Shown one piece after another: positions 15,426 through 22,273 of a stretch of 22,273 nucleotides of DNA (position 1 is its first letter; each line of letters begins with the position of its first letter). This stretch comes from a virus. A program made the translations under genes and the position numbers. The stretch is taken from IMG/VR virus record IMGVR_UViG_3300007516_000174, positions 1 to 22,273 of that record. One strand, given 5' to 3'. The notes under the pieces are model-generated. The model saw only the letters and a program-made list of their open reading frames with translations, was not told the DNA's origin and did no database searches.

Positions 15426-15827
15426 TTAATACAAACGTTTGGCAGAGTTCTCATCAAAACTTAAAAGCAGTTTTTCAGTGATATTGTACGGAACATAGGT
15501 AATTGTGGCCTGTACAGATATGCCTTGCTCTGATTCAGAGACTAAAATCTCTTGAGTGCTGACACGAGGATCTGCATTAAGGTTGTTTGCAACATCTGCC
15601 GCTATCAGTTCTTTAAGAGCATCAGTTAATGGTTCAAATAATGCATCGTATATAATGGTACCAAACTCTGGATTTTCCACTCTCTCACCTTTTCGTATAC
15701 TGAATCTATTCATCAAATCTTGTTTGATCAATTCAAAGTCATAAAGTTTGTAGTTGGAATTGGTAGCTCTAGAACTGAATCCTTTAAAAACCTGTGATTG
15801 TGTAAATGAAACTTTATCTGTTGCCAT
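15426..15827 (-). CDS. 25: Baseplate wedge protein gp25
   Basis: A 133-residue protein of the gpW/gp25 family, close to T4 gp25 (132 residues). The family signature lies at residues 45-67: RKGER, NPEFGTIIYD and LFEPL, followed by a helix (ALKELIAADVANNL) and two strands. gp25 sits at the inner wedge next to gp6 and gp53, and its fold primes assembly of the contractile sheath. The start is 3 bp after the gp5-like stop, so the two are probably co-translated. Identification is very secure. Confidence 0.96.
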   Translation of the reverse strand: MATDKVSFTQSQVFKGFSSRATNSNYKLYDFELIKQDLMNRFSIRKGERVENPEFGTIIYDALFEPLTDALKELIAADVANNLNADPRVSTQEILVSESEQGISVQATITYVPYNITEKLLLSFDENSAKRLY

Positions 15828-15830
15828 ATT

Positions 15831-18134
15831 TTAAAATCCGAACATCTTTCCTATGCTTCTACCCACACTAGCAATGGTTGATCCAATATTACTGACCAAA
15901 CTAGTAACTTGAGTTATTGACGTTATCTGACTTCCTACAACATTTTTATAAGTGTCAGTAACACTATTTACAATATTTCCTGCCCCAGGAATGTTGGTGA
16001 TATTGCCCACGTTTATTCCTTTAGTTAAACTGCTTAAATTTGTTAAGTTGCCTAGACCACCTGTAATATTCCCTAAATCAATGTTACCTGTGATACCTGT
16101 AATGTTAGTGATTCCATCTGTTAAGTTGCCTGTTAACCTACCAATGTTTATGTTGCCTGTGATACCTGTTACAGTGTTAGGAAGATTTGCGTTGAGTATG
16201 TTGCCTGCTGAAGCAACAAAATTATCAACCGACGTTAGATCATTGATTGCTCCGGTCACTGTGCCTGAAATTGTTTGATTTAAATTGCCAGCTGTGAATA
16301 GTGTTCCTCCTTGATTTACAAATATTTGATTTTGCAGTAGATTCTTTACATCACCTATTATTGATCCTATGGTTTGATTTACTACAGAACTAATTGCATC
16401 GGTACCAATAGTAGGATTGCCAATATTGGGAATATTAAAATCTTTATTATAACTTTCTGTAAACTTTTTAGAGATTGATTGCAATTTGATAATATCACTT
16501 GTTCCGGAGCCATACCCTAATTCCTTTAGATGTACTCCTAAATCTGCTTGTAACTGAGCGGCTTGTACAAATAGATTGTCACTGATCCGATTTGATTGGG
16601 CCACAAATTCTGCTGTGCCTGGCACAGTGCTCAATGCACTAGGTTTGCCACCAGCAAAAGATACAATTTTATCTCTATGGAGTTTGAAAGGTTCATGTGT
16701 GGGTACACGCATACCATCCATTGAGAGATTACCGGCACTATTCACTTTGAGTGGTGAACTATTATATTTGTTTTTAGTATCGACATCCGGAATGGGAACA
16801 ATTAATGTTCCTGTGCCCGATAGATCATAAAATTTAGTTCTCTGATAGGTTGCAAGCAAATCAGCTGATGTTGGTCTGCTATTAAAGTGTATTTCGGTTC
16901 CTGTTAAATCATGTTTACCTCCGGACATATGTAATTGGCTTTTTTCAGCATAAGAAATTATTGCCCCATCTGGTGCTTTGCTTGTGATACTACCTTTTAA
17001 AGATTGAGTGTTAATATCATAATCAGCATAGGTCATAATTTGTTGTCCACCATCGATCACTATTTTTTGTCCAGCGGCTAATTTAATCTGCTCTTTAGCA
17101 TACATATTAATATTAGCGTCACTGTGAAAATCCATATTGCCTTTCGAACGAACTGCTACTGACTGCTCTGAATAGATATCTATAGATCCGTCAGCTGAGA
17201 ATTGCATCCAAGCATTGCCCGAACCATTTGCTATATAAACAACACCTGCTGTATCATTTAATAATATTTGATGTCCAGTTGCAGATCGAAACCTAATCAG
17301 TTGATTTTTACCCAATGCGTCACCATCATCCATAACAAACGAGTGGCCTGTTAATCTTTCTACTCGTTCTTTATGCTTGGACCCTGATACTCCTACAAAT
17401 TTTTCTTTAACACTAACACTAGGATCTCTTCTTCCCGGGGTACTGATTCCAAACACTTGACTTGGTGATTCTCTACGAGCAGAAGAGGTTGTTGTTCCTC
17501 TCACATTATCTTGCACTAATCCTTGAGCTCTTAAAATTTCTGCTTGAGGATGTATTGGTCTTTTTATTTTCGGATCAACCGACTTATCTCCTAAACTGTT
17601 TAATGTTGCTCTGTTAAGCTCTCCAGCTGGTAGATCATCTGTTCCATATATGGATTGTTTGGTATCATAATCTCCAGCATCACTGCTCAATCCTGTACTA
17701 GTAGACGATGCTATACCAGGTACCATGTGATTCATTAATGGTTCTGGTATGCATCCAATCCAATATGCTTGATCTGCTCTGCCTTCTACAAATATAACCA
17801 AGACTTTTGTGTCTATGTCTGGTGGAACCATCCACATTCCATATGAATGTGTTGAACTTTTATAATCATACGGATTGTTTTCTTCTATAAATTTTATAGA
17901 TTTTGATCCATAAAATGGTGCCAAATAATTGCAAGTGATCAATTGTCCAGTGTGTGGGTCATTTGTTCCAGCTACAGAAGGTATCAACACAGATACTCGT
18001 CCCATCCGAACTGGGTCAATATTGGATCTAACTATACCAATATATGGACCAGGATCTAATCTACTCCCTGTAATGTCTTTTTTTGGTAGATAGGGAGTGG
18101 CTGTATCTCCACTTATAAATGGTGTTAATGACAT
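15831..18134 (-). CDS. 5: gp5/VgrG-like central spike protein without a lysozyme domain
   Basis: The 767-residue protein has a gp5-type OB-fold at about 28-145 (GPYIGIVRSNIDPVRMGRV, then MVPPDIDTKVLVIFVEG). A linker of about 100 residues follows, then HSFVMDDGDALGKNQLIRF and a strand-rich segment (about 265-430; short units such as GSIDIYSEQSVAV, NMDFHSDANINMY, QKIVIDGG) that fits the trimeric beta-helix of the membrane-piercing needle. T4 gp5 carries a T4-lysozyme-like domain between these parts; the linker here shows no such domain. The C-terminal third is poor in motifs and holds 22-23-residue GIT/GNI repeats (656-723). The start overlaps the upstream stop (TAATG), with GAAGGG at 18143-18148 as ribosome site, 8 nt away. 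Confidence 0.88.
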   Translation of the reverse strand: MSLTPFISGDTATPYLPKKDITGSRLDPGPYIGIVRSNIDPVRMGRVSVLIPSVAGTNDPHTGQLITCNYLAPFYGSKSIKFIEENNPYDYKSSTHSYGMWMVPPDIDTKVLVIFVEGRADQAYWIGCIPEPLMNHMVPGIASSTSTGLSSDAGDYDTKQSIYGTDDLPAGELNRATLNSLGDKSVDPKIKRPIHPQAEILRAQGLVQDNVRGTTTSSARRESPSQVFGISTPGRRDPSVSVKEKFVGVSGSKHKERVERLTGHSFVMDDGDALGKNQLIRFRSATGHQILLNDTAGVVYIANGSGNAWMQFSADGSIDIYSEQSVAVRSKGNMDFHSDANINMYAKEQIKLAAGQKIVIDGGQQIMTYADYDINTQSLKGSITSKAPDGAIISYAEKSQLHMSGGKHDLTGTEIHFNSRPTSADLLATYQRTKFYDLSGTGTLIVPIPDVDTKNKYNSSPLKVNSAGNLSMDGMRVPTHEPFKLHRDKIVSFAGGKPSALSTVPGTAEFVAQSNRISDNLFVQAAQLQADLGVHLKELGYGSGTSDIIKLQSISKKFTESYNKDFNIPNIGNPTIGTDAISSVVNQTIGSIIGDVKNLLQNQIFVNQGGTLFTAGNLNQTISGTVTGAINDLTSVDNFVASAGNILNANLPNTVTGITGNINIGRLTGNLTDGITNITGITGNIDLGNITGGLGNLTNLSSLTKGINVGNITNIPGAGNIVNSVTDTYKNVVGSQITSITQVTSLVSNIGSTIASVGRSIGKMFGF
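15965..16169 (-). repeat. Three 22-23-residue Gly/Asn/Ile repeats at the gp5-like C-terminus
   Basis: Repeat units start at T656 (TGITGNINIGRLTG), T679 (TGITGNIDLGNITG) and S701 (SSLTKGINVGNITN). The second is 23 residues and the third 22 residues after the one before. At DNA level the first two share a near-identical core (ACAGGTATCACAGG). They lie after the predicted needle, so they may extend it or form its tip. Confidence 0.65.
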
Positions 18135-20296
18135 TATGTTGGCCCTTCGTAGATACTGTTAACATTATCGTGGAATATTCCAGTCTTTGGGTCTATCAGC
18201 CAATCTCTTATTTTTTGATCTTTAATTTCTTCAGATAGAGAAACAACTTTACCGTCTGCTGGATTTATAACATAGCGTAGTTTGCTGGGAGTGGAAGCAC
18301 CGCGGTCTGATTGATTGTGAAATCGAGTCATATGTAGCGTTTGAGTAAATGCACCATTATTAAAATTACTAGTTACTTTATATACTTGATACAATCCTGA
18401 GAACGCCGAACTATTCGTTCCTCCAATCTCATACCGTCCTTTGATCTCATTTAGATCACCAGGCATTATAAAATTTAATCTAACAATAGGATCGTGCGTT
18501 TCTACATTAAAACAACCATATATAGTATTCCATGCTGTGTCTGCTCCCAACTCTTTTCTCTTTTCATCTGTGGTTGTGCCTGTTCCGGGTGCTTTGTCTT
18601 TTAGGTTGATGTCAAAAAATTGACTCATACCTATCCAAGCAGGATCTCCTAGTATTTTTAAATCCACTTTGACCATATCAGCTTGTGGGTTTGCTAGAGC
18701 ATCCATAAACAAATCTGCTTGTGATTTACTTTCTGTACCTCGGATTATGCTGGAAGTTCTAACACCTCCGGCATATGATCTAATACCTAATCCGTTATCT
18801 AAATCTGTATCTGGTCCACTAGTTAATAAAAACTCTACGGGTTTTATTCCAATATTTCCATCACTAGGTGCCTCTAGTTTTAATTTTGTTTGATAATAAG
18901 CAACTTTGTAATTAATATCTAGATCCAATATATCTGTATTCTGTCCTGTAAAGATGTACTCATATTTCTTTTTGACTCGAATTGAGGCGGCAGATCCGAA
19001 TGTTATGCCTGGCTTAACCAATCTGTAGACATGAATTCGATAAGGTTCGATGTAGTACGTTATTGTCTTTGGGTGTTGCATGGTCCTTCTATCAAGAGCA
19101 CCTGTCTTAGTGTCTATTTTAGATTTAATCATAAACCAATTAACATAATAGTCTTTGTCATCTAGGTTTTCAAAATGTAAATTGGTCAAAGGTTTTTCAT
19201 TATGGTCATTAGCAAGTTTAGCAATTATTTTTGTGATCCAGTTGTCAACTACTGTTTGAATTGGTTGTAAACTTAACATTGCCTCTTCTAATATTTTTAT
19301 AATAGCAGTCCCTGCAGGGGCCGCGCCTGCCGTAGCACCAAATTTATATGTTTGTGGTGGGGTGCTATACTTATTGAAAGAAGTATCAGGATCCGTTATA
19401 TCAATCTTAGCATAATCATCAGTTGGCACTGTAGCAATCTGATTGTTTCGGGTGTTGACCTGTAGAGGGAGGCTACTAAATGTATCATCAATTTTAATCA
19501 CATAAGTGTCTTGCATACTAGGAGTAAACATCTGTTCTTTTTCTGCTTCGTCTTGGTTTTGTTTGTTTAGTTGGGTTGTAATATGGTTTAAAAATGCACC
19601 TATATCTGTAGCCTTATCTAGACTTATGCTGGTTCTAGTATAATTGTATTTGTTTAAAAATCCTGATTCATTGTAGGGTATTGCCTCAACTTCATATCTG
19701 GCTCCGCTAGTATTAACTTTGATCTGTATGTTTATAATTTTTATTGGGATCCATTTTCTACCTTTGTTAGGATCTAGCTGTTCACTGTTGCCGTGTTCAT
19801 TAAATCCTCTAAATTCCAATGATAATAGGTACGGTGCTTCCACGTGATCTTTGTAGCCACAGTTGTATGCTGTCGCTTTTAGTTTCTCTAGTATAGTTAC
19901 TCCAGTTGGTTCATTTAATATCATTCGAATTTTTCCAATAGAAGAGGATCGTCGACTTGGATTAAATGAGTGTACTGATTGTATGTCCACTGATTCAAAA
20001 TAAATATCTCGACCTTGATTTAATACTGATTGTGCTTTAGCTAAACCTGATTGTTCGTTCTCGTTTAATGTCTTATTATCAACTTTAGATGTGTTATTAA
20101 CAGTAGTCGACGGATCACCTATGCCTGCAGAACGAGCAATAATATCATGAGGCTTAGGACCTATAATATCAGATGGTTTCTTTAATTGATCCTCAGTTAG
20201 TCCACTTAGTGTGAACAAGTAATTGTAACTGGCATATTGATGTAATAGATTTTTATCAAGGATTGCTTGATCAACTTTTTTTTTAGTGGTCGGCAT
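18134..20296 (-). CDS. Putative central baseplate hub protein (gp27 position)
   Basis: I cannot assign this 720-residue protein by motif to a named family. The N-terminus after a basic start (LHQYASYNYLFTLSGLTEDQ) and the segment around 443-460 (KKYEYIFTGQNTDILDLDI) look like a structural protein found beside gp5 in marine T4-like phages. In T4 and in type VI secretion, the partner of the gp5-like spike is the gp27-type hub, and no other gene here could fill that role. A gp27-like hub, possibly with added domains (T4 gp27 is about 390 residues), is therefore the best inference. No signal peptide or membrane segment is seen. The gene follows gp53 by 22 bp and overlaps the gp5 start by one base (TAATG), which suggests coupled, balanced expression of hub and spike. 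Confidence 0.55.
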   Translation of the reverse strand: MPTTKKKVDQAILDKNLLHQYASYNYLFTLSGLTEDQLKKPSDIIGPKPHDIIARSAGIGDPSTTVNNTSKVDNKTLNENEQSGLAKAQSVLNQGRDIYFESVDIQSVHSFNPSRRSSSIGKIRMILNEPTGVTILEKLKATAYNCGYKDHVEAPYLLSLEFRGFNEHGNSEQLDPNKGRKWIPIKIINIQIKVNTSGARYEVEAIPYNESGFLNKYNYTRTSISLDKATDIGAFLNHITTQLNKQNQDEAEKEQMFTPSMQDTYVIKIDDTFSSLPLQVNTRNNQIATVPTDDYAKIDITDPDTSFNKYSTPPQTYKFGATAGAAPAGTAIIKILEEAMLSLQPIQTVVDNWITKIIAKLANDHNEKPLTNLHFENLDDKDYYVNWFMIKSKIDTKTGALDRRTMQHPKTITYYIEPYRIHVYRLVKPGITFGSAASIRVKKKYEYIFTGQNTDILDLDINYKVAYYQTKLKLEAPSDGNIGIKPVEFLLTSGPDTDLDNGLGIRSYAGGVRTSSIIRGTESKSQADLFMDALANPQADMVKVDLKILGDPAWIGMSQFFDINLKDKAPGTGTTTDEKRKELGADTAWNTIYGCFNVETHDPIVRLNFIMPGDLNEIKGRYEIGGTNSSAFSGLYQVYKVTSNFNNGAFTQTLHMTRFHNQSDRGASTPSKLRYVINPADGKVVSLSEEIKDQKIRDWLIDPKTGIFHDNVNSIYEGPT

Positions 20297-20318
20297 TTTT
20301 AATCTTCTTGTTCCATGT

Positions 20319-20618
20319 TTATAATCCTAAATCATTTTTTAAATTGCTCATCTTAGGTATTCTAATAATTTTATCAGGAGAAAAGTCGTAGATAGGATCT
20401 TCTATAACATCTGGATTTCTTTGAGCAAACACCCACCACAGTCTTGGTGTGCCATACAGATCATATGCGAGAAGGTCTGGTCGGTATGCGTAAATTTTAT
20501 CTATTGTATAGGATATGTCGTCTTGTTCGACAGTGATTACTCTTGGCACAAATAGATCAAGACTCATGTTGTTTTGAGGTGTACTAAAATATGGACTGGT
20601 ATTACTGTATGTGGCCAT
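20319..20618 (-). CDS. 53: Baseplate wedge protein gp53, short form
   Basis: The 99-residue protein matches the compact gp53 of marine T4-like phages: an opening Y/S-rich segment, then YRPDLLAYDLYGTPRLWWVF (45-64) and NPDVIEDPIYDFSPDKIIRIP. The end resembles a LysM-like fold, as described for gp53 (D...G..I.IP). T4 gp53 has 196 residues, so roughly half is absent. gp53 clamps neighbouring wedges together around gp6 and gp25. Its ATG overlaps the stop of the preceding gene (TAATG), and AGGA at 20627-20630 lies 8 nt upstream. Confidence 0.8.
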   Translation of the reverse strand: MATYSNTSPYFSTPQNNMSLDLFVPRVITVEQDDISYTIDKIYAYRPDLLAYDLYGTPRLWWVFAQRNPDVIEDPIYDFSPDKIIRIPKMSNLKNDLGL

Positions 20619-21490
20619 TAAATAAATCCTACTCCGTTTTTATCTGTCAACTCACCGTTAACAAACTCCTTCATATTGAATTTTTTAACACTGTCTCTTG
20701 AGTATATTGGTTGTAATTGTGTTGTGGTTGTGCTCATGGTTGGCGCCCAGGATTTATTAACCCCTGCATCAACTACTAGTTGAGAAGTCATTTGGCCTTT
20801 AGAAAAATTTTGCTCGGTACCTATATAATCTACGTCATTCCTCATATCCACACTGAAACTAGCAACAACAACTGGTACATTTTTAAAAACGTGATCTCCA
20901 TATCCAGAAAATCGTAAAATAGGAGGTGGGTTTCCTCTTAATGGGTTAGCAGTTCCTTCTCCACCAAAAAACATTTTGGTTGCTGATCTAAAGAAATGCA
21001 ACATGGCTATCCAATATTTTGCATCTTCAGAGTTTTGTACTGGGAAGTCTGCTGTAACTGTAAAGCTCGGAATTTCACTATGATTGTATGCATGGTGAGG
21101 ATAGTTACTGTGTGGCATAGACAATGGAGAATATGATGCTATATTATTAATGATTATTCCAGGAGACAATGGATACACCACTCCCCTATCGGCGCCCAGT
21201 GGTGCTAATATTTGATTGGTAGTGCCGGAAATATGTCGGTCTTCTGTATCTACCCCTGACGGTCCAAAGAAAGCGTCTCCTGCCGCACTGCCTGGTGGGA
21301 ATACTACTTTGACTCTATAATCGGCGGCTTCGGTTCGGATCCAGCGAGCAGAGCCTCTAAGTACTTCCCCTACCTCTCCGCCAGCTGGCAAGTTTGCTCC
21401 AAGCAATCGTGCTACTGTTTGACCACCTACGGTCTTACCGAGTGTTTTGTTTATAAATCCACCTGCAATGTTACCTAAGATATTCGCCAT
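20618..21490 (-). CDS. 48: Baseplate tail-tube cap protein, gp48/gp54 family
   Basis: A 290-residue protein. The block at about 157-176 (AKYWIAMLHFFRSATKMFFG), followed by PPPILRFSGYGDHVFKNVPV and a strand with MRNDVDYI, is characteristic of the gp48/gp54 family, which caps the hub and starts polymerisation of the tail tube. The N-terminus is Gly-rich and hydrophobic (NILGNIAGGFINKTLG). Between gp48 and gp54 I favour gp48 because it precedes gp53 here, but only one of the two is in the window. ATG 21490 is chosen over an in-frame TTG at 21493 because AGAGGG lies 7 nt before the ATG. It is the first gene after the late promoter. Confidence 0.75.
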   Translation of the reverse strand: MANILGNIAGGFINKTLGKTVGGQTVARLLGANLPAGGEVGEVLRGSARWIRTEAADYRVKVVFPPGSAAGDAFFGPSGVDTEDRHISGTTNQILAPLGADRGVVYPLSPGIIINNIASYSPLSMPHSNYPHHAYNHSEIPSFTVTADFPVQNSEDAKYWIAMLHFFRSATKMFFGGEGTANPLRGNPPPILRFSGYGDHVFKNVPVVVASFSVDMRNDVDYIGTEQNFSKGQMTSQLVVDAGVNKSWAPTMSTTTTQLQPIYSRDSVKKFNMKEFVNGELTDKNGVGFI

Positions 21491-21497
21491 CAATAAA

Positions 21498-21503
21498 CCC
21501 TCT
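21498..21503 (-). promoter_or_regulatory. Ribosome binding site of the gp48-like gene
   Basis: AGAGGG on the - strand with 7 nt to ATG 21490. It decides between this ATG and the in-frame TTG one codon upstream. Confidence 0.65.
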
Positions 21504-21521
21504 TATTATAATTCATTTACA

Positions 21522-21560
21522 AATATTAGGTTGCTTTGTTGTACAAAGTACACTAATATT
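21522..21560. promoter_or_regulatory. 39-nt imperfect dyad / hairpin in the divergent region
   Basis: The outer arms AATATTAG (21522-21529) and CTAATATT (21553-21560) are perfect inverted repeats of 8 bp. Inside, CTTTG (21534-21538) and CAAAG (21544-21548) form a second perfect stem around TTGTA, extended by a G-T and a T-A pair when read as + strand RNA. Neither side ends in a T-run, so it is not an intrinsic terminator. It lies in the 5' leader expected from the late promoter, and also upstream of gene 55. Confidence 0.55.
21531..21559 (+). promoter_or_regulatory. Candidate sigma70-type promoter for gene 55
   Basis: TTGCTT (21531-21536), a 17-bp spacer and TAATAT (21554-21559): three of six and four of six matches to consensus, about 90 bp upstream of gene 55. 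A host-type promoter is expected because gp55 must be made before late transcription, but such matches are common in AT-rich DNA. Confidence 0.25.
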
Positions 21561-21578
21561 GCTAATGTTATCACATTG

Positions 21579-21586
21579 TATTTATA
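21579..21586 (-). promoter_or_regulatory. T4-type late promoter driving the baseplate genes
   Basis: A perfect TATAAATA octamer on the - strand, 88 nt upstream of the gp48-like start in the only sizeable intergenic region of the window. In T4 this octamer is the whole late promoter, recognised by gp55 with gp33 and the sliding clamp. Transcription would start about 6-7 nt downstream, leaving a leader of about 80 nt that contains the dyad at 21522-21560. Confidence 0.8.
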
Positions 21587-21657
21587 GGCAAAAAAGTAGG
21601 CACATTTTAAGCTCAAAAACAAGCAAACAGATTTAAATATTAAAGGATTAAGCAGTT

Positions 21658-22273
21658 ATGAAACGAGTAAATTATTTGAACAACAAAGATCTATTAGCAG
21701 AGATCCACAAGAGCAAGAACAGGTATTGTTCATATGTGTCTCCTGAAGACAGTAACTATGATCTAATTGTGTATGACGTTAAAAAGATTAATAGCACCAA
21801 CATTGCCAACGCAAGAAAAGTAAGGGCTAAACGATTATCCCAAGAAGCATGGGAAGCGGCCAAAGCCACAGGCGACAAAAGAGTAAAAATGAGTGACTTT
21901 ACTGTGAGTGCTCGCAAGATTGACAAGACCAATCTAGTGTTTCGAGTTATGACGTTTGATCATATACCCACAGACGGGGACAGAAAAAAGAATCCTAAAA
22001 CTCGAGCAGATCATCATTCCAAAGTGAACTTTCCTCCTTTCCAACATTACAGGATAGACAACAAAGGTGAGACTGTGTGTGTGGGTAAAAGTCACTGGAT
22101 TGGTGGCATGGGGAACGGTCATTTCTCTGTGGATCACGGTAAAATGACAGACAAGCTCGCCCTGATGTACATGAAACTGTGTGAGAGATATGGCACACGA
22201 AGCAACTGGAGAGGCTACACCTACAATGATGAAATGCAATCACAGGCCCTGATGCAACTGTCACAGATTGGTC
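21658..22273 (+). CDS. 55: Late-transcription sigma factor gp55, 3' end beyond window
   Basis: 205 residues are visible and the frame is open to the window edge. The N-terminus (NYLNNKDLLAEIHKSK) matches the T4 gp55 start (YVNNKELLQAI). Residues 163-205 (DKLALMYMKLCERYG, then WRGYTYNDEMQSQAL) match its sigma region-2-like core ([20 protein letters not shown]). gp55 directs host RNA polymerase to TATAAATA promoters on replicating DNA. Between the two blocks lie about 140 residues (21-160) that T4 gp55 mostly lacks. This insert is basic and, in its second half, His-rich (H119, H120, H130, H146, H155, H160, with C141). An AAAGGA at 21642-21647 serves as ribosome site, 10 nt before the ATG. The gene is divergent from the baseplate operon that its product should switch on. 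Confidence 0.85.
   Translation, partial: MKRVNYLNNKDLLAEIHKSKNRYCSYVSPEDSNYDLIVYDVKKINSTNIANARKVRAKRLSQEAWEAAKATGDKRVKMSDFTVSARKIDKTNLVFRVMTFDHIPTDGDRKKNPKTRADHHSKVNFPPFQHYRIDNKGETVCVGKSHWIGGMGNGHFSVDHGKMTDKLALMYMKLCERYGTRSNWRGYTYNDEMQSQALMQLSQIG

Noticed and set aside
15965-16169. Tandem DNA repeat resembling a CRISPR or satellite
   Set aside because: The repetition follows the reading frame of the gp5-like C-terminus with codon-level variation and no unique spacers.
17380-17720. Tail lysozyme domain expected in gp5
   Set aside because: No lysozyme-like catalytic pattern or suitable length between OB-fold and needle.
21505-21512. TATAAT-type -10 boxes overlapping on both strands
   Set aside because: On the - strand it is too close to the gp48-like start. 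On the + strand there is no acceptable -35 box. Likely chance in AT-rich DNA.
21934-22264. Two overlapping - strand open frames of 89 and 101 codons, one His/Cys-rich
   Set aside because: Both are antisense to gene 55. The + frame matches gp55 at both ends, and the Cys/His content is a by-product of the opposite strand.

Overview
The window is part of the late (virion) gene block of a T4-like myovirus. The base composition is AT-rich. The proteins look like those of marine T4-like phages (cyanophage/pelagiphage type): a short gp53, a lysozyme-less gp5, a very large gp6, a giant structural protein after gp6, and a gp55 with a long insert. The host cannot be read from the sequence. An AT-rich marine bacterium such as a SAR11-type cell would fit, but that is inference. 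There are no bacterial chromosomal genes, tRNAs, rRNAs, insertion sequences or CRISPR arrays.

Layout. On the right, at 21658-22273 on the + strand, is the start of gene 55, the late-transcription sigma factor, cut by the window end. A 164-bp divergent region (21494-21657) separates it from seven tightly packed genes on the - strand, transcribed right to left: a gp48/gp54-family tail-tube cap protein, gp53 (baseplate wedge), a 720-residue putative central hub protein, a gp5/VgrG-like spike, gp25 (wedge/sheath initiator), gp6 (wedge) and a giant gene. The giant gene starts 2 bp after the gp6 stop and stays open to base 1: 3,958 codons visible, C-terminus missing. Gaps are 2-55 bp or TAATG stop/start overlaps, so this is probably one or two operons. 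No stretch over 300 bp lacks a gene.

How the genes work together. A perfect T4 late promoter octamer (TATAAATA) on the - strand at 21579-21586 precedes the baseplate genes, and the sigma-like protein that recognises this octamer in T4 is encoded next door on the other strand. A one-mismatch version lies in the largest internal gap, before gp6. The products should assemble the baseplate: gp5-like spike and hub in the centre, the gp48-like cap starting the tail tube, and gp53, gp25, gp6 and the giant protein forming the wedges and periphery.

The most unusual part is the giant protein. It holds a cupredoxin-like module with an apparently complete type-1 copper ligand set, a seven-repeat FG-GAP (integrin-type) beta-propeller, two short CBM5/12-like aromatic motifs, and a C-terminal series of GDGST repeats. 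Other points of interest are the roughly 140-residue His-rich insert in gp55, the EF-hand-type loop in an oversized gp6, the 22-residue repeats at the gp5 C-terminus, and a 39-nt dyad in the divergent promoter region.
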